Shown: one piece after another, positions 52,231 to 61,708 of the stretch
Position numbering within the stretch: position 1 is the stretch's first letter
How the letters are laid out: every line of letters begins with the position of its first letter
From: Saltatorellus ferox
GTDB taxonomy: Bacteria; Planctomycetota; UBA1135; GCA-002686595
NCBI GenBank assembly: GCA_007751475.1
Contig: CP036434.1
Coordinates: forward strand, 7,197,524-7,261,523
Direction: 5' to 3'
DNA: 64,000 nt
Notes under the pieces: model-generated
Database searches by the model: none
What the model was told of the DNA's origin: nothing
Seen by the model: the letters and a program-made list of their open reading frames with translations, nothing else
Position numbers and translations under genes: made by a program

Positions 52231-53125
52231 GGGCCCGGCCCGCTTGCCCGGTCGCCGTCAGCGCCTCCGCGAACGCACGAAGCGCGGCCTCGTCCCCTGG
52301 ATCGCTCTGCGCGGCCTGCTCCAAGGTGTCGACCGCACGCGCCTGAAAGCCGGCGCTGAGCTGGGCCTTCCCGAGCAGCGTCAGGGCGCGCGTGTGCAGC
52401 GGATCCTCGCGCACGACCGCCGTCAGCCACGGAATGGTCCTCGGATCGGGAGCGAGCGCCGCCGCTGCCTCCAGACGCTCGGCGGCGGAGAGTTCACCGG
52501 TGCCGATCGCGATGGCGAGCGCTTCGAAGGCCTCGTCGAAGCGCGCCGCCGCCGCGCCGTGCAGCCCGAGTTCGAAGAGCGAGCGGGCGTCGACGTCGCG
52601 CAGGGTTCCCGCAGCGCGCAGCCTCGCCAGGGAACCCTCCGGGCCGAAAGAGTTCGTGCCGGATTCGGACATCGGATCCGCTCCCACCAGCTCCGCCGCC
52701 AAGAGCCCGTGGCGCGCCAGCGAACTGGGCCGATCGGGCTCGATCCGAAGAGCCCGCGAGTACGCGTCGAGGGCGGCGGCCTCGTCCCCGATCTGTTCGT
52801 GGGCCCTTCCCAGAAGCTCCAGGATCTCCGCGTCCTCCGGCCACCGCGACTCCATCTGCAAGAGACGCGAGCGCGCCACCCCCGGTCGACCTGCGGCGCT
52901 GAGCGCCCGGACGGATTCGATGCCCGCGCGACGATCGGTTCCGCGCGAGTCGCGGTAGATGTCGCTCCAGAGGGAGACGGCATCGTTCCAGGCTTCGGCC
53001 CGGGTGGACGCCTCGGCGCGCAGCAGTCGGGGGTCGGCCCGCGGGGCCGACCGGCAGCCCACGGCGAGCGGCAGGAGCGCCCACGCCAGGAGCACGGGCC
53101 TCCGAGGGGTACGAAGAATCGACAT
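52205..53125 (-). CDS. TPR-repeat lipoprotein
   Basis: A 306-aa protein with a lipobox-like signal (LLPLAVGC) and repeated helical pairs: AEILELLGRAHEQIGDEAAA, ALDAYSRALRIEPDRP, ALTLLGKAQLSAGFQARAVD and GDEAALRAFAEALTATGQ match the TPR consensus. It probably scaffolds envelope complexes. Its last codons are tandemly repeated beyond the stop. Confidence 0.82.
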   Translation of the reverse strand: MSILRTPRRPVLLAWALLPLAVGCRSAPRADPRLLRAEASTRAEAWNDAVSLWSDIYRDSRGTDRRAGIESVRALSAAGRPGVARSRLLQMESRWPEDAEILELLGRAHEQIGDEAAALDAYSRALRIEPDRPSSLARHGLLAAELVGADPMSESGTNSFGPEGSLARLRAAGTLRDVDARSLFELGLHGAAAARFDEAFEALAIAIGTGELSAAERLEAAAALAPDPRTIPWLTAVVREDPLHTRALTLLGKAQLSAGFQARAVDTLEQAAQSDPGDEAALRAFAEALTATGQAGRAREILDLLD

Positions 53126-53203
53126 GGAGTCCCAGCCTACGCGCTCGGCCCGCGTGAATTCCCCGCGCGGCGAACTTCCGAGCCGCTACCCTTCTCCCCT
53201 GCC

Positions 53204-53824
53204 ATGGAAGAACTTCAGCCCCATCACCTGACGCGCCTCCGGATCGCCCTCGTGGCGCTGATCGCCGGCCTCGTGGTCGACGCCGTCGACCTCCAGTATG
53301 GCGACATCGACGTCCTTCACGACGCCGTGGCTGCCCTGCTCCTCGCGGTGGCGGGCTGGGGCCTCGGACAGGCGGCGGCCGCTTCGAAGACCGCTCCGGT
53401 CGCCCTGTTCTGGATCCCGGCGGTCGCCCTGGCCGGCGGGCTGATCGTGGACGCCTTGGGCCCGGGCTGGTCTGCCCACCGGGGCTTCCAGATGGGCCGC
53501 TTCGCGCTCTACGTCGGCGGCCTCGCCGCCGCCGCGTTCGGCATGGCGAAGCTGACCGCGGGCGTGGGCCTCTCCAGCAGCGTGAAGTGGCGGCGCGCCG
53601 GGCTCCAGTTCAGCCTGATGGTCCTGATCCCGGGCCTCCTGATCGCCCTGTTCCTGATGGCGCCCGCCCAGAACCTGCCGTTCCGCCACCACGTCGGGAA
53701 GCTGGATGGCTCCTGGTGGAAGACCGCGATCGGCTACGTCGCGATGGGGCTCGCGCTCCTGGCGACGTTCGACACCGTGATGGCGGCCTTCACCACGTGG
53801 CGATCGGCCGGGCGACGGACCTGA
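53204..53824 (+). CDS. Integral membrane protein, unknown
   Basis: A 206-aa hydrophobic protein starting at the ATG at 53204. About five or six membrane helices are visible (LRIALVALIAGLVVDAVDL, VAALLLAVAGWGLGQAA, VALFWIPAVALAGGLIVDA, FALYVGGLAAAAFGMA, LMVLIPGLLIALFLM, IGYVAMGLALLATF). No family recognised. It is divergent from the TPR gene and convergent with the propeller lipoprotein. Confidence 0.75.
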   Translation: MEELQPHHLTRLRIALVALIAGLVVDAVDLQYGDIDVLHDAVAALLLAVAGWGLGQAAAASKTAPVALFWIPAVALAGGLIVDALGPGWSAHRGFQMGRFALYVGGLAAAAFGMAKLTAGVGLSSSVKWRRAGLQFSLMVLIPGLLIALFLMAPAQNLPFRHHVGKLDGSWWKTAIGYVAMGLALLATFDTVMAAFTTWRSAGRRT

Positions 53825-53840
53825 TCCGCCGTCGCGGGCC

Positions 53841-55991
53841 CTACTGACCGATCGACCCTCCGGAGGTCGGCGCCAGGCCCTCGGCGCGCAGCACGACGAA
53901 CGACACGTCCGGCACCGCCAGCGTGGCCGTCGGGGCCACGTCGCCGTCGAGCGAAAGCAGGTCGTCGAAGCGGGAGACCATCCCGTTCGCCCGGTCCGCG
54001 ACCCAGAGGCTCGATCCGTCCCAGGCGAGCCCCGTGGGCTCATCGAGCCCCGTGCTGGCGCCCGCGATCCTCGACACGGTCGCCGTGAGCCCGGAGGCCT
54101 GGCTGGCTCCCTCGATCACGAAGATCGCGCCGTCGTTGCCCAAACCCGCGTCATCGCCGAGATCGGAGACGATCAGAAGGTCACGCTCCACGTCGTGAAC
54201 GAGTCCGGAGAGATTCCTGGAGACCTGGCTGAGCCCCTGGGCATCGGCGGGATTGATCACGCGATCGGGTAGGGTCCCCGTGGAACCGGTGAACCCCTCG
54301 AAGCAGTAGATCGTGCCGTTGGAGACTGCGACATAGAGCGAATCGGCGCCGGCGTCGTAGTCGGTCATGGCTGGCTCGGCGAGACCGATCGCGAAGCCTC
54401 CTTCCACGAGATCGAGTGGGTCGGAATTCGGGGGGAAATCCTGTGCCCTCCAGATGCCTCCGTTGCTGCCGAACGTCCAGATCCCGGGCTTGCCCGGGTC
54501 GGACACGATCAGAAGGCCCCGCTCGTCGTCGATCTCGAGGGCGGTCGGCGCGACGGGCGTCGGGGCCGGGCTGAAGAGCAGCTCGATCCAGATCAGTCGA
54601 TCGAAAGCGGGATCGTAGGTCACGTCCATGCCGGTGCCGCGCTCGAGGGCAAGTCGGTTCATCGCGCGGGTCGCCCCGACCGGACCGATGAAGCTATCCT
54701 CGATGCTGCTGGTGTACACCGTTCCCAGCATGTCGATCCCGAGGCCGCGGAGCGGCTTACCGGGATCGAACGCCGCCGTCGGCGGCCCCGACAGATCGGC
54801 CGGAGCCCGCAGGACTTCGCCGTTGACTCCACTCGGCGACGTGCCGAGCACGAGTTCGACGATCGGAGCCGCCGGAGAGTCGAGATCGCTGGCGGTGAGG
54901 TAATTCCGAACGGGATCGATCGGTTCCAGGGCGATCGCCGACGGCGCGAAATAGGAGCGCGTCGAACTCGGCGCAGCCTGGAATCGTCCGGCACCGCTGC
55001 TCGGGTAGATGAGCACACGTCGAGCCTCGCCATCGACCACGCGGAGGTAGCCATCCGCGGAAACAGCCAGGTCCACGGGCCCCCGGAGCTGCGCCGTCGC
55101 GCCCCCCATCACCTGGTCCGGAGCCACGGGGCCAGACGCCGTGCGTACGTCGTCGAAGACCAGAATCGAACCGTCCGTGCCGTTCTCTTCCGCGCCGAAG
55201 TCACTGACGACGAGACCCACCTCGCCGCCTGGGCCAGCGAGGAGCGCGATCCCGCGGAGGTCGGTGGAGAGCGGCGTGGTTCCGTCCAGGCTGGGGAGGA
55301 TGGAGCCGCTCGGGCTGGCGGGGCGGAGTTCGAGGAACTGATCGAAGAACGCCACGGAGCCGTCCGCCTGCGTCACGTAGAGCCGATCCGAAGGCTCGTC
55401 GTACGCGAGGTCCCAAGGCGGCACGGGCGTCGTCGACTGGAAGATGGGCGGCGCTTCGCCGCCAGAGGTCATGGCGAACACCTTCACCGAGCTGTCCCCG
55501 GAATCCGCGACGAGGATGCGACCGGAACCATGGGCGAGCGCCACGGACCTCGGCTCGACGAGCGTCGTCGCGAAGCCTTCGATCTTGTGGTCGAACTCGC
55601 CGCTGAAACCTCCCTCTTCGTTCCCGAAGCTGCGCCGCGCCGCCTGACGAAGAACCTTGATCGAGGGACCGTTCAGCGCTCCTGGCGGACTCGCCTGGTA
55701 AAGGTTGCCGAGGTAGTCGAACGCCATGCCGCCGCTCGCGGCCGAGATGAGCTGCTGGTTCGGCGTGAGATCCGCGCTCCCCCTCAGGATAAAACTGACC
55801 TCCAGGCTGTTCGTTTCCGCCACGTAGGTTCGGACCGGCGCCCCCACGTCACCTGAACCTCCACCGCCGTCATCGCTGCTGCTACAGGACGCCACGAGAA
55901 GCATCGTCGACGCCATCAGCACCTCGAAGGGAGACAAAGAAGGCCGCTGGAACTCGGCGGACTGGCAGCGCGGTGAGCGTGGATGAAGCAT
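53841..55991 (-). CDS. Beta-propeller lipoprotein (NHL/SMP-30-like repeats)
   Basis: A 716-aa protein; the ATG at 55991 gives a 36-residue signal ending in lipobox VASC, while the ATG at 55916 would leave too short a signal. A Ser/Asp/Gly-rich linker follows the Cys. Repeats such as GGMAFDYLGNLYQ, LAYDEPSDRLYVTQADGSVAFFD, LAVSADGYLRVVDGEARRVLIY and LAWDGSSLWVADRANGMVSRFD are typical propeller blades. No catalytic motif. Likely a surface-anchored binding protein. Confidence 0.8.
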   Translation of the reverse strand: MLHPRSPRCQSAEFQRPSLSPFEVLMASTMLLVASCSSSDDGGGGSGDVGAPVRTYVAETNSLEVSFILRGSADLTPNQQLISAASGGMAFDYLGNLYQASPPGALNGPSIKVLRQAARRSFGNEEGGFSGEFDHKIEGFATTLVEPRSVALAHGSGRILVADSGDSSVKVFAMTSGGEAPPIFQSTTPVPPWDLAYDEPSDRLYVTQADGSVAFFDQFLELRPASPSGSILPSLDGTTPLSTDLRGIALLAGPGGEVGLVVSDFGAEENGTDGSILVFDDVRTASGPVAPDQVMGGATAQLRGPVDLAVSADGYLRVVDGEARRVLIYPSSGAGRFQAAPSSTRSYFAPSAIALEPIDPVRNYLTASDLDSPAAPIVELVLGTSPSGVNGEVLRAPADLSGPPTAAFDPGKPLRGLGIDMLGTVYTSSIEDSFIGPVGATRAMNRLALERGTGMDVTYDPAFDRLIWIELLFSPAPTPVAPTALEIDDERGLLIVSDPGKPGIWTFGSNGGIWRAQDFPPNSDPLDLVEGGFAIGLAEPAMTDYDAGADSLYVAVSNGTIYCFEGFTGSTGTLPDRVINPADAQGLSQVSRNLSGLVHDVERDLLIVSDLGDDAGLGNDGAIFVIEGASQASGLTATVSRIAGASTGLDEPTGLAWDGSSLWVADRANGMVSRFDDLLSLDGDVAPTATLAVPDVSFVVLRAEGLAPTSGGSIGQ

Positions 55992-56080
55992 GGCGGTTCG
56001 GAGGAAAAATCGGGGAGGAACCCTATCAGCTCCGGGGCCCCCGGAAGTTCGGCGCCGACTGCCTGATCGTGTAGATACGA

Positions 56081-56473
56081 TTAATCCTCGCCCTGGATCT
56101 CCGCGAGCACCCGGCGCGCGGCGGCCTGATGGCGGGCACGGCCCCGCGCGGCTTTCTGGAGAGCGGGCACCGCCGCGTTTCCCATGCGACCGAGCGCGTG
56201 CACGGCGAGCTGCCGGGCTTCCTCGTCGCGGGATCGGAGCAGCGGAATCAGCGCCTCAGCGGCCGCGTCCGCGCCGCCGCCGAGCCTCCACGACCCCAGG
56301 GCAGCCGCTCCGCGCACCAGCGGCACCGGGTCCCCCAGCAGCGCTTCGATCGCGGACCGCGCGGACCGCACCTGACCCTCCGCGAGCTCGAACGCACCCT
56401 GGGCCCGCTCCTGGGGATCGTCGCTCGCGAGAGCGCCAAGAAGCGCCTTCCGCGCCGCTGCACTCAGTCCCAC
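56081..56473 (-). CDS. Small HEAT-repeat protein
   Basis: A 130-aa protein with GTG start at 56473, overlapping the hydrolase stop by 10 bp. Two to three HEAT repeats are visible (AIEALLGDPVPLVRGAAALG, ALIPLLRSRDEEARQLAVHA, LGRMGNAAVPALQKAARG). No signal peptide; probably a cytosolic partner of the adjacent hydrolase. Function unknown. Confidence 0.72.
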   Translation of the reverse strand: MGLSAAARKALLGALASDDPQERAQGAFELAEGQVRSARSAIEALLGDPVPLVRGAAALGSWRLGGGADAAAEALIPLLRSRDEEARQLAVHALGRMGNAAVPALQKAARGRARHQAAARRVLAEIQGED

Positions 56474-57411
56474 GGCAGCCCCACGAAGCGATCGAGCTTC
56501 TCATCCTTCCAGACGCGCGGGTCGTGGCTCGCCGAGTGCCCGCGGACGCGAAGTTTGCGCTCCTTGATCTTCTTGGATCGCGTCAGGCCCTTGAACCACT
56601 GACCGCCGCGCGCGATCCCGACGACGACGTCGAACTTCGCCTGGATGTTGTAGGCCTGGCGGATGTTGCGCCAGTTCGGGAGATAGTCCTTTCGAACGGG
56701 CGGGCTCAGCATCACGAGCCGGTCGATCTTCGCGCCGCGCTGCGTCGCCAGGCTCGCCACGTTCGCGCCGTGGCTGTGGGCGAACACCCGCACCGAGGCG
56801 GCGCGGTGACTGTTCAGCCACTGGCCGAGTTCCCGGGCTGCCCTGGAACGGCTCACGTCACTGTTCGAGCCGGACCAGCGGAAGGCGTCCTTTCTGTCGT
56901 AGAGATCCGCCAGCCCGAGATCGCGCCGCGCGTACTCGAAGAAATCGCCTCCCTTCCGCCACCACGTCCCGTCGCTGGCCCACGTCCCGTGGATCATGAC
57001 GGTGATCGTGTCCGGAGGCCGAATGCCGACGGCCTTCTTGCGCGGCGGGCGACGGACCACCGCTTCGATTTCCACGTCGCTCCAGCTGTCGTCGGACTGA
57101 CCTTCCTGACGGGCGAGCGCGATCGTCGCCGCCGCGAAGACGTCCTCGTCCGTCTCGATGGATGCGAGCGCCGCCCTCCGGATCGCTTCCAGATCCCCCG
57201 CGTGGTAGTCGCAGCCCGTCATCCGGTAGTAGGCGTCGATCAGCGCGACCTGCACGAGCGGAGAAACCCAGTCGAGGTACTCGTCCATCACGTCGATCGC
57301 CTCGTCGGGCAGGCTCGGTTCCAGGGCGAGGATCTCACAGGCGACCTCCTCGTCGGGACGGTCCGAGGCGAGCGCGTCCTTGAAACGCTGCAGGGGGCTT
57401 GGCTGGCTCAT
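56464..57411 (-). CDS. Alpha/beta hydrolase-like protein
   Basis: A 315-aa protein starting at the ATG at 57411. The N-terminal about 130 residues are helical and unassigned. The C-terminal half has the alpha/beta-hydrolase pattern: VMIHGTWASDG (oxyanion loop), AHSHGAN (nucleophile elbow with Ala for the first Gly) and a late GHSASHDPRVW (possible catalytic His). Lipase or esterase-like. It lies between the HEAT gene and the metallopeptidase gene, all on the minus strand within 50 bp of each other. Confidence 0.75.
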   Translation of the reverse strand: MSQPSPLQRFKDALASDRPDEEVACEILALEPSLPDEAIDVMDEYLDWVSPLVQVALIDAYYRMTGCDYHAGDLEAIRRAALASIETDEDVFAAATIALARQEGQSDDSWSDVEIEAVVRRPPRKKAVGIRPPDTITVMIHGTWASDGTWWRKGGDFFEYARRDLGLADLYDRKDAFRWSGSNSDVSRSRAARELGQWLNSHRAASVRVFAHSHGANVASLATQRGAKIDRLVMLSPPVRKDYLPNWRNIRQAYNIQAKFDVVVGIARGGQWFKGLTRSKKIKERKLRVRGHSASHDPRVWKDEKLDRFVGLPWD

Positions 57412-57454
57412 GCCCCCATCGAACGCGCCGAAGGTCATTCCCGCAAGGGACGAA

Positions 57455-59116
57455 TCAAGCGCCGGTCGCGTGGCGCAAGCGCGCGCGCTTGGTGACGACC
57501 GCGCGTCGGCCCTCGTGGCGGACGCTGTAGCGCGCGGCGAAGTAGCCTCCGGAATCCAGCTGCTTGAGGTAGTCGAGGAGCCGACGCTTGCGATCCTTCG
57601 TCGCGGTCTTCACGACGAAGTGCAGCACGTTGCCATTCGTATCGAAGACGATCGAGCCGCCGCACCACAGCGTGGCGCGCTCCATGCCGAGGCGCTCACC
57701 GAGCTTCTTCGGAACGCGAACCTCGTGGGGCCAGGAGAACTCCAGCACGATCTCCTGGGGCGGGTAGTAGCGACCGGACGAGAGCTTCTTCGTGCGGTAG
57801 AGCCGCTCCAGGCGGAAGTTCACGTCGCGCGGGATCTCCAGGATCTCCCGATTGGAATCGAGGAATGCGTAGGCATCGGTCGGACTCGCCACGAGGCGAT
57901 CGATGTCGTAGTCGCGCAGATCCGTGTTCCGCAGGGGTTTCTCGACCGTGAGGTCTCGGTTCGACTTTCCGATGCCGCGCTTGCGAAGCACCTTGACCAG
58001 CATCTCGCGGTACCCACGCGCGTCCAGCGGGTACGCGACCTCGTCCGAGCGGAGGATCGCCCGCGCGTAGTCGAGGTACGTCAGGCCGCACGGCGGGCAG
58101 TAGTCGAGGGCGCGCAGCATCATCCGGCTGGTGGTCTCGGCGGCGCCGATCAGCGCGCCGACGACGACCTGACCGTCGTCGAGCCCCTTGTCGAGCTCCT
58201 TCGCGCGGCGCTTCACCATGTCGCGGTAGAGCACGAGCAACAGGTCGTAGAAGGCGCCGCTCAGAACCTCCGAGTAGTCGTGTTCCTGCCACGTTCCGTT
58301 CAGGTCGCTCATCTTGCGCCGGTTGGCGGCCGATCGAAGCGGCTGATCGCCGTGGCCGCTGGAGCCGAACTCCAGCGCGATGTCGCTGACGAGGCTGCGC
58401 AGGTCGAGCTTCTCCTTGCGCTCCCTGACCACGTGCCGCACGACTTCTTTCATCGTGAGGGACGAAACCATGCTGAGCGCGTCGCCGAAGTACTCGTGGA
58501 AGCCCGCGACGTCGGGGCTCTCCAGCTCGTAGTAGAGCGGCTTCAGTCCGTCGAGCACCGCGTGCCCGAGTTCATGCGTGATGATGTCGTGGGACAGGCA
58601 GGAGTAGAGGACTTCCTCGTCGCCGTCAGCCCCGCCTCCGGCCCGGAAGTACCCGAAGTGGATCGCGCCGAGGTCGCGATCGTAGTACGCGTTCTGCTCT
58701 TCGAACGCGTGGGGTCGGATCACGAGTCGCCCGCCCGGGAAAGCCCAGGCGATCCGCCGGCCGAACATCCGCGCGTCCTCCAGGATCCCGAGCGTCCTCA
58801 CGACGTGGGCCCAGACGTTGACCTGATGGTGGCGAAAGTTCTTGACCGGGTCGCCGCGGCCGACGCTGAAGCCGCCGCCACGCGCCAGCGGCTCCACGGG
58901 ATCCGCCCAGACGTTCCCCTCCTCGTCCTCGTCGATGACCTCGACCCGAGCCGTCGTGGGCCCCGGCCCGAGCCAGGCCTCGCCGGGCAGCTTCAGCTCG
59001 ATCAGCCCGAGCCCATCGGTTCGCGCGACGAGAGGGTCCTGGATGAACGCCTTCGCCTTGATCGGCGCGAACTCGCTCGTGGTGCTCTGGTAGCGAAAGG
59101 TCCGTGGGCGCGGCAT
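57455..59116 (-). CDS. Cytosolic gluzincin-like metallopeptidase, unusual spacing
   Basis: A 553-aa protein without signal peptide. HELGH at 181-185 gives two zinc histidines and the catalytic Glu; the candidate third ligand is Glu208 in FHEYFGD, i.e. HExxH-x22-ExxxD, against x19 in thermolysin. The downstream half (AETTSRMMLRALDYCPPCGL, LDYARAILRSDEV) resembles the helical C-domain of M4-like peptidases, with long charged extensions. No known family name is certain. It is a probable intracellular protease grouped with hydrolase and HEAT genes; the next minus-strand gene upstream starts 1.6 kb away. Confidence 0.72.
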   Translation of the reverse strand: MPRPRTFRYQSTTSEFAPIKAKAFIQDPLVARTDGLGLIELKLPGEAWLGPGPTTARVEVIDEDEEGNVWADPVEPLARGGGFSVGRGDPVKNFRHHQVNVWAHVVRTLGILEDARMFGRRIAWAFPGGRLVIRPHAFEEQNAYYDRDLGAIHFGYFRAGGGADGDEEVLYSCLSHDIITHELGHAVLDGLKPLYYELESPDVAGFHEYFGDALSMVSSLTMKEVVRHVVRERKEKLDLRSLVSDIALEFGSSGHGDQPLRSAANRRKMSDLNGTWQEHDYSEVLSGAFYDLLLVLYRDMVKRRAKELDKGLDDGQVVVGALIGAAETTSRMMLRALDYCPPCGLTYLDYARAILRSDEVAYPLDARGYREMLVKVLRKRGIGKSNRDLTVEKPLRNTDLRDYDIDRLVASPTDAYAFLDSNREILEIPRDVNFRLERLYRTKKLSSGRYYPPQEIVLEFSWPHEVRVPKKLGERLGMERATLWCGGSIVFDTNGNVLHFVVKTATKDRKRRLLDYLKQLDSGGYFAARYSVRHEGRRAVVTKRARLRHATGA

Positions 59117-59128
59117 CGAGAGCTTCCT

Positions 59129-60760
59129 TCAGTCACACAGAGTGAGCTTCAGCGCATTCGTTGAATCGACGCCGCTCGCTCCGGCCACGAGGCCCTGCAG
59201 GTAGAAGGTCGCGCCCGCCACCAACCCCGGCTGCAAAGATCCGAATTCCAGCGCGCCGGTGGAGATCCGCACGATCCCGTCCGCATGTGCGGCGATGGGC
59301 GCACTCAGTCGCGTGAGCCCGGCGCTCGCATCGATGCAGAGCGTGGCGCTCGCACCCGCGGGCGTCGAACCGGCGGCCCATCCGCCGAAGAACGTCAAGT
59401 GGCCGTCCGAGGGCAGTCCGTAGGCGGTCAGCGTCGCGTCCAGGAAGGGCGCGTCTCCGGAGCCCGTCGCCACGAGGTCGATCCCCGTTCCGCAGTAGGG
59501 CGTCGCCCGGCCGCCGTCGATGCGCCACGTCTCGAAGCGCGGCTTGCCGGGGAGCTGATGGAAGGGATCCGGGAATCCGCCGAACCAGGCGGCTTCGCCC
59601 CCGCCCAGGGCCCCGCCCAGGGCCACGTCGGACACATCGCCGGGCGTGCGCGTTTTCTCCATGAGGCGGTAGGCGCCCTGGAACCACTCGAAGACGCTGA
59701 CGGAGCCGTAGCCGTCGTAGTGGTCACCGATCCCGATGACGGCGAAGCCGCTCCCCGCTTCCACGTAGGAGTCGTAGGGCGGGTTGTAATCGCGCGGCCC
59801 GCGCCCCCCTGGCATGCGCGGCAGGACGGAATCCGTCAGGCGAATGACCTGAACCGGCGCGGTCGCTCCGACGGATCCTCCGAATCCCACGTCGTAGACG
59901 GACGTGAACGCATCGTAGTGGGACCCCACGAGGACGCGTCCCCCGTCCAGCGCGACGGAGATACCGTCGGGGTAAGGCGGGCCGGTCGTCCAGATCGCCT
60001 CCCAGCCCGAGGGCCCGAACTCGAGGACCGTGGCCAGCCCGTTCGGCACGCCGTTCGGGGTGAAGTTCAGGAGAGCGAGCCGATCTCCGTCGAGGTCCAT
60101 GCCCCGGTCGCCAGCACCACAGGCTCCTGCCAGCGGGGAGACATCCACCGATTGCCAGACTCCAGAAGCGTCGCGCTCGAGGGTCTGGAGCAGTCCGAAC
60201 TCGGTGCTTCCCGGCAGCCGGGTCCTCGTCATGCTGATCACGAGGCGTCCCTGGTCCGCCACGAGGCTGAAGTTGAAGCCGAAGCCGATGGCGCCGCTGA
60301 AGGGCTGGAACTCCCAGGTCGGGTCGCCGGTCAGGCGCTGGATCTCGGTCCATTGGCCGGCGACTCTTTCGAGGACCACCACCTCGGTCGAGTTCTGGAC
60401 CTCGATCGGGACGAACACGGTCTCCCCGTCGAGGGCGTAGTGGACCTCTCCCACGTTGGACTTTCGGAACGCTGTCGCACCCAATGACTCCGCAAAGACC
60501 ACGTCCGGCTCACCCCAGTCTCCGCCCTGCGCCCGAGAGTGCAGGTACAGCGCACCGGTAGAGCCCCCCAGCGGGGACGCCTGGCGATGGCTGACTGCCA
60601 CGAGCAGATCGCCACTGAGCTGCAGCCCACCAAACTGCTCGGCGTAGGGGAACTGGACAGAGTTCCTCAGGATGGTGAGCGGGACCGACTGGCGGGGCTC
60701 ACAGCCAAACTGCTGAACCCAAGGGGCCGTCATGGCGGCGGCGAGAGCGAGACTGATCAT
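59129..60760 (-). CDS. Secreted FG-GAP/propeller-like protein
   Basis: A 543-aa protein; the ATG at 60760 begins a signal peptide (ISLALAAAMTAPWVQQF is rather weak). Repeats such as LQLSGDLLVAVSH, LVADQGRLVISMTRT, MDLDGDRLALLNF and VALDGGRVLVGSHYDA look like integrin-type/FG-GAP propeller blades. The C-terminus (PYCGTGID, LCIDASAGLTRL) is related in style to the modules of other secreted proteins here. Function unknown. Its 5' end faces the long inverted repeat. Confidence 0.75.
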   Translation of the reverse strand: MISLALAAAMTAPWVQQFGCEPRQSVPLTILRNSVQFPYAEQFGGLQLSGDLLVAVSHRQASPLGGSTGALYLHSRAQGGDWGEPDVVFAESLGATAFRKSNVGEVHYALDGETVFVPIEVQNSTEVVVLERVAGQWTEIQRLTGDPTWEFQPFSGAIGFGFNFSLVADQGRLVISMTRTRLPGSTEFGLLQTLERDASGVWQSVDVSPLAGACGAGDRGMDLDGDRLALLNFTPNGVPNGLATVLEFGPSGWEAIWTTGPPYPDGISVALDGGRVLVGSHYDAFTSVYDVGFGGSVGATAPVQVIRLTDSVLPRMPGGRGPRDYNPPYDSYVEAGSGFAVIGIGDHYDGYGSVSVFEWFQGAYRLMEKTRTPGDVSDVALGGALGGGEAAWFGGFPDPFHQLPGKPRFETWRIDGGRATPYCGTGIDLVATGSGDAPFLDATLTAYGLPSDGHLTFFGGWAAGSTPAGASATLCIDASAGLTRLSAPIAAHADGIVRISTGALEFGSLQPGLVAGATFYLQGLVAGASGVDSTNALKLTLCD

Positions 60761-60900
60761 GGCGGGCTGGGGCGGGAGAAGGGCGAGCCTGTTCACCCAG
60801 TCTATCGCACCCACGCCGTCCTGTGCGTCCGCCAGGACGCCCGGGCCCACCTCGGCGCCCGCAGGGCGCCGAGCCGCCCGCGCGAGGCTCGCCCTCGCGG

Positions 60901-60951
60901 CCCGTGCGGCGAGCACGCCCGTCCGGCGAGGACGCCTGCGCGGCGAGCGCC
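60901..60951 (-). repeat. Three tandem 17-bp hairpin units (left arm)
   Basis: Read on the minus strand, three adjacent 17-mers (60935-60951, 60918-60934, 60901-60917) each carry a 4-bp stem around the constant loop TCGCC: stems GCGC/GCGC, GTCC/GGAC and GTGC/GCAC. Stem letters change in compensating pairs, and the loop does not change. Confidence 0.85.
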
Positions 60952-61623
60952 ACGCGATGTAATCGCTATTTCACCGTCAGGTGAAATGCCAGAGATACTG
61001 CGCGCTGTTGCAGCGATAGGTCGGCCTGGCATTCGATGCATTGGCAGCAGTCCTGCCCGCCGCCGACTTCCCGATACTGACTGCCTGCCGTTCGCGCGAA
61101 GCGTCGAACGCGTGGGCTGAGGTCTCCCGCTGAAGACTTCGGTGCTGCCCGCTGACCGCCGCCCCAGGCGACTGCCCGAAACGGATCTGCCGACACGGAC
61201 TGCCTGCCGTTCGCGCGCAGCGCCGAACGCGTGGGCTGAGGTCTCCCGCTGACGACCTCGGGGCTACCCGCTGGAGCGCTCGCCCGCAGGGGCGAGCTAG
61301 GCGGGTTGAGGTCTGAGCTCCGAGGTCCGAGGTCCGAGGTCTGAGCCCGACACCTGCGCCAGACAAGTCCGACATCTGCCCAGCTCGCCCGTGCGGGCGA
61401 GCGCTCCAGCGGGTAGCACCGAAATCGTCAGCGCGAAACCTCAGCCCACGCGTTCGACGCTTCGCGCGAACGGCAGGCAGTCCGTGTCGGGAAGTCGGCA
61501 TCGGCAAGTCGGCGGCGGGCGGGACTGCTGCCAATGCATCGAATGCCGAACCGTCCTATCGCTGTGACAGCGCGCAGTATCTCTGGCATTTCCTCTGACG
61601 AGGAAATAGCGGTTACACCGCGT

Positions 61624-61708
61624 GGCGCTCGCCGCGCAGGCGTCCTCGCCGGACGGGCGCCCTCGCCGGGCGGGCGTCCTCGCCGGACGGGCGCCCTCGC
61701 CGGGCGGG
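61624..61708 (+). repeat. Five tandem 17-bp hairpin units (right arm)
   Basis: Units start at 61624, 61641, 61658, 61675 and 61692. Stems are GCGC/GCGC, GTCC/GGAC, GCCC/GGGC, GTCC/GGAC and GCCC/GGGC around TCGCC. Units 2-3 and 4-5 form an exact 34-bp duplication. Confidence 0.88.

Noticed and set aside
55990..59164. Two long plus-strand frames (501 and 594 codons) over the hydrolase and metallopeptidase genes
   Set aside because: Both oppose genes with recognisable motifs and have shadow-like composition.
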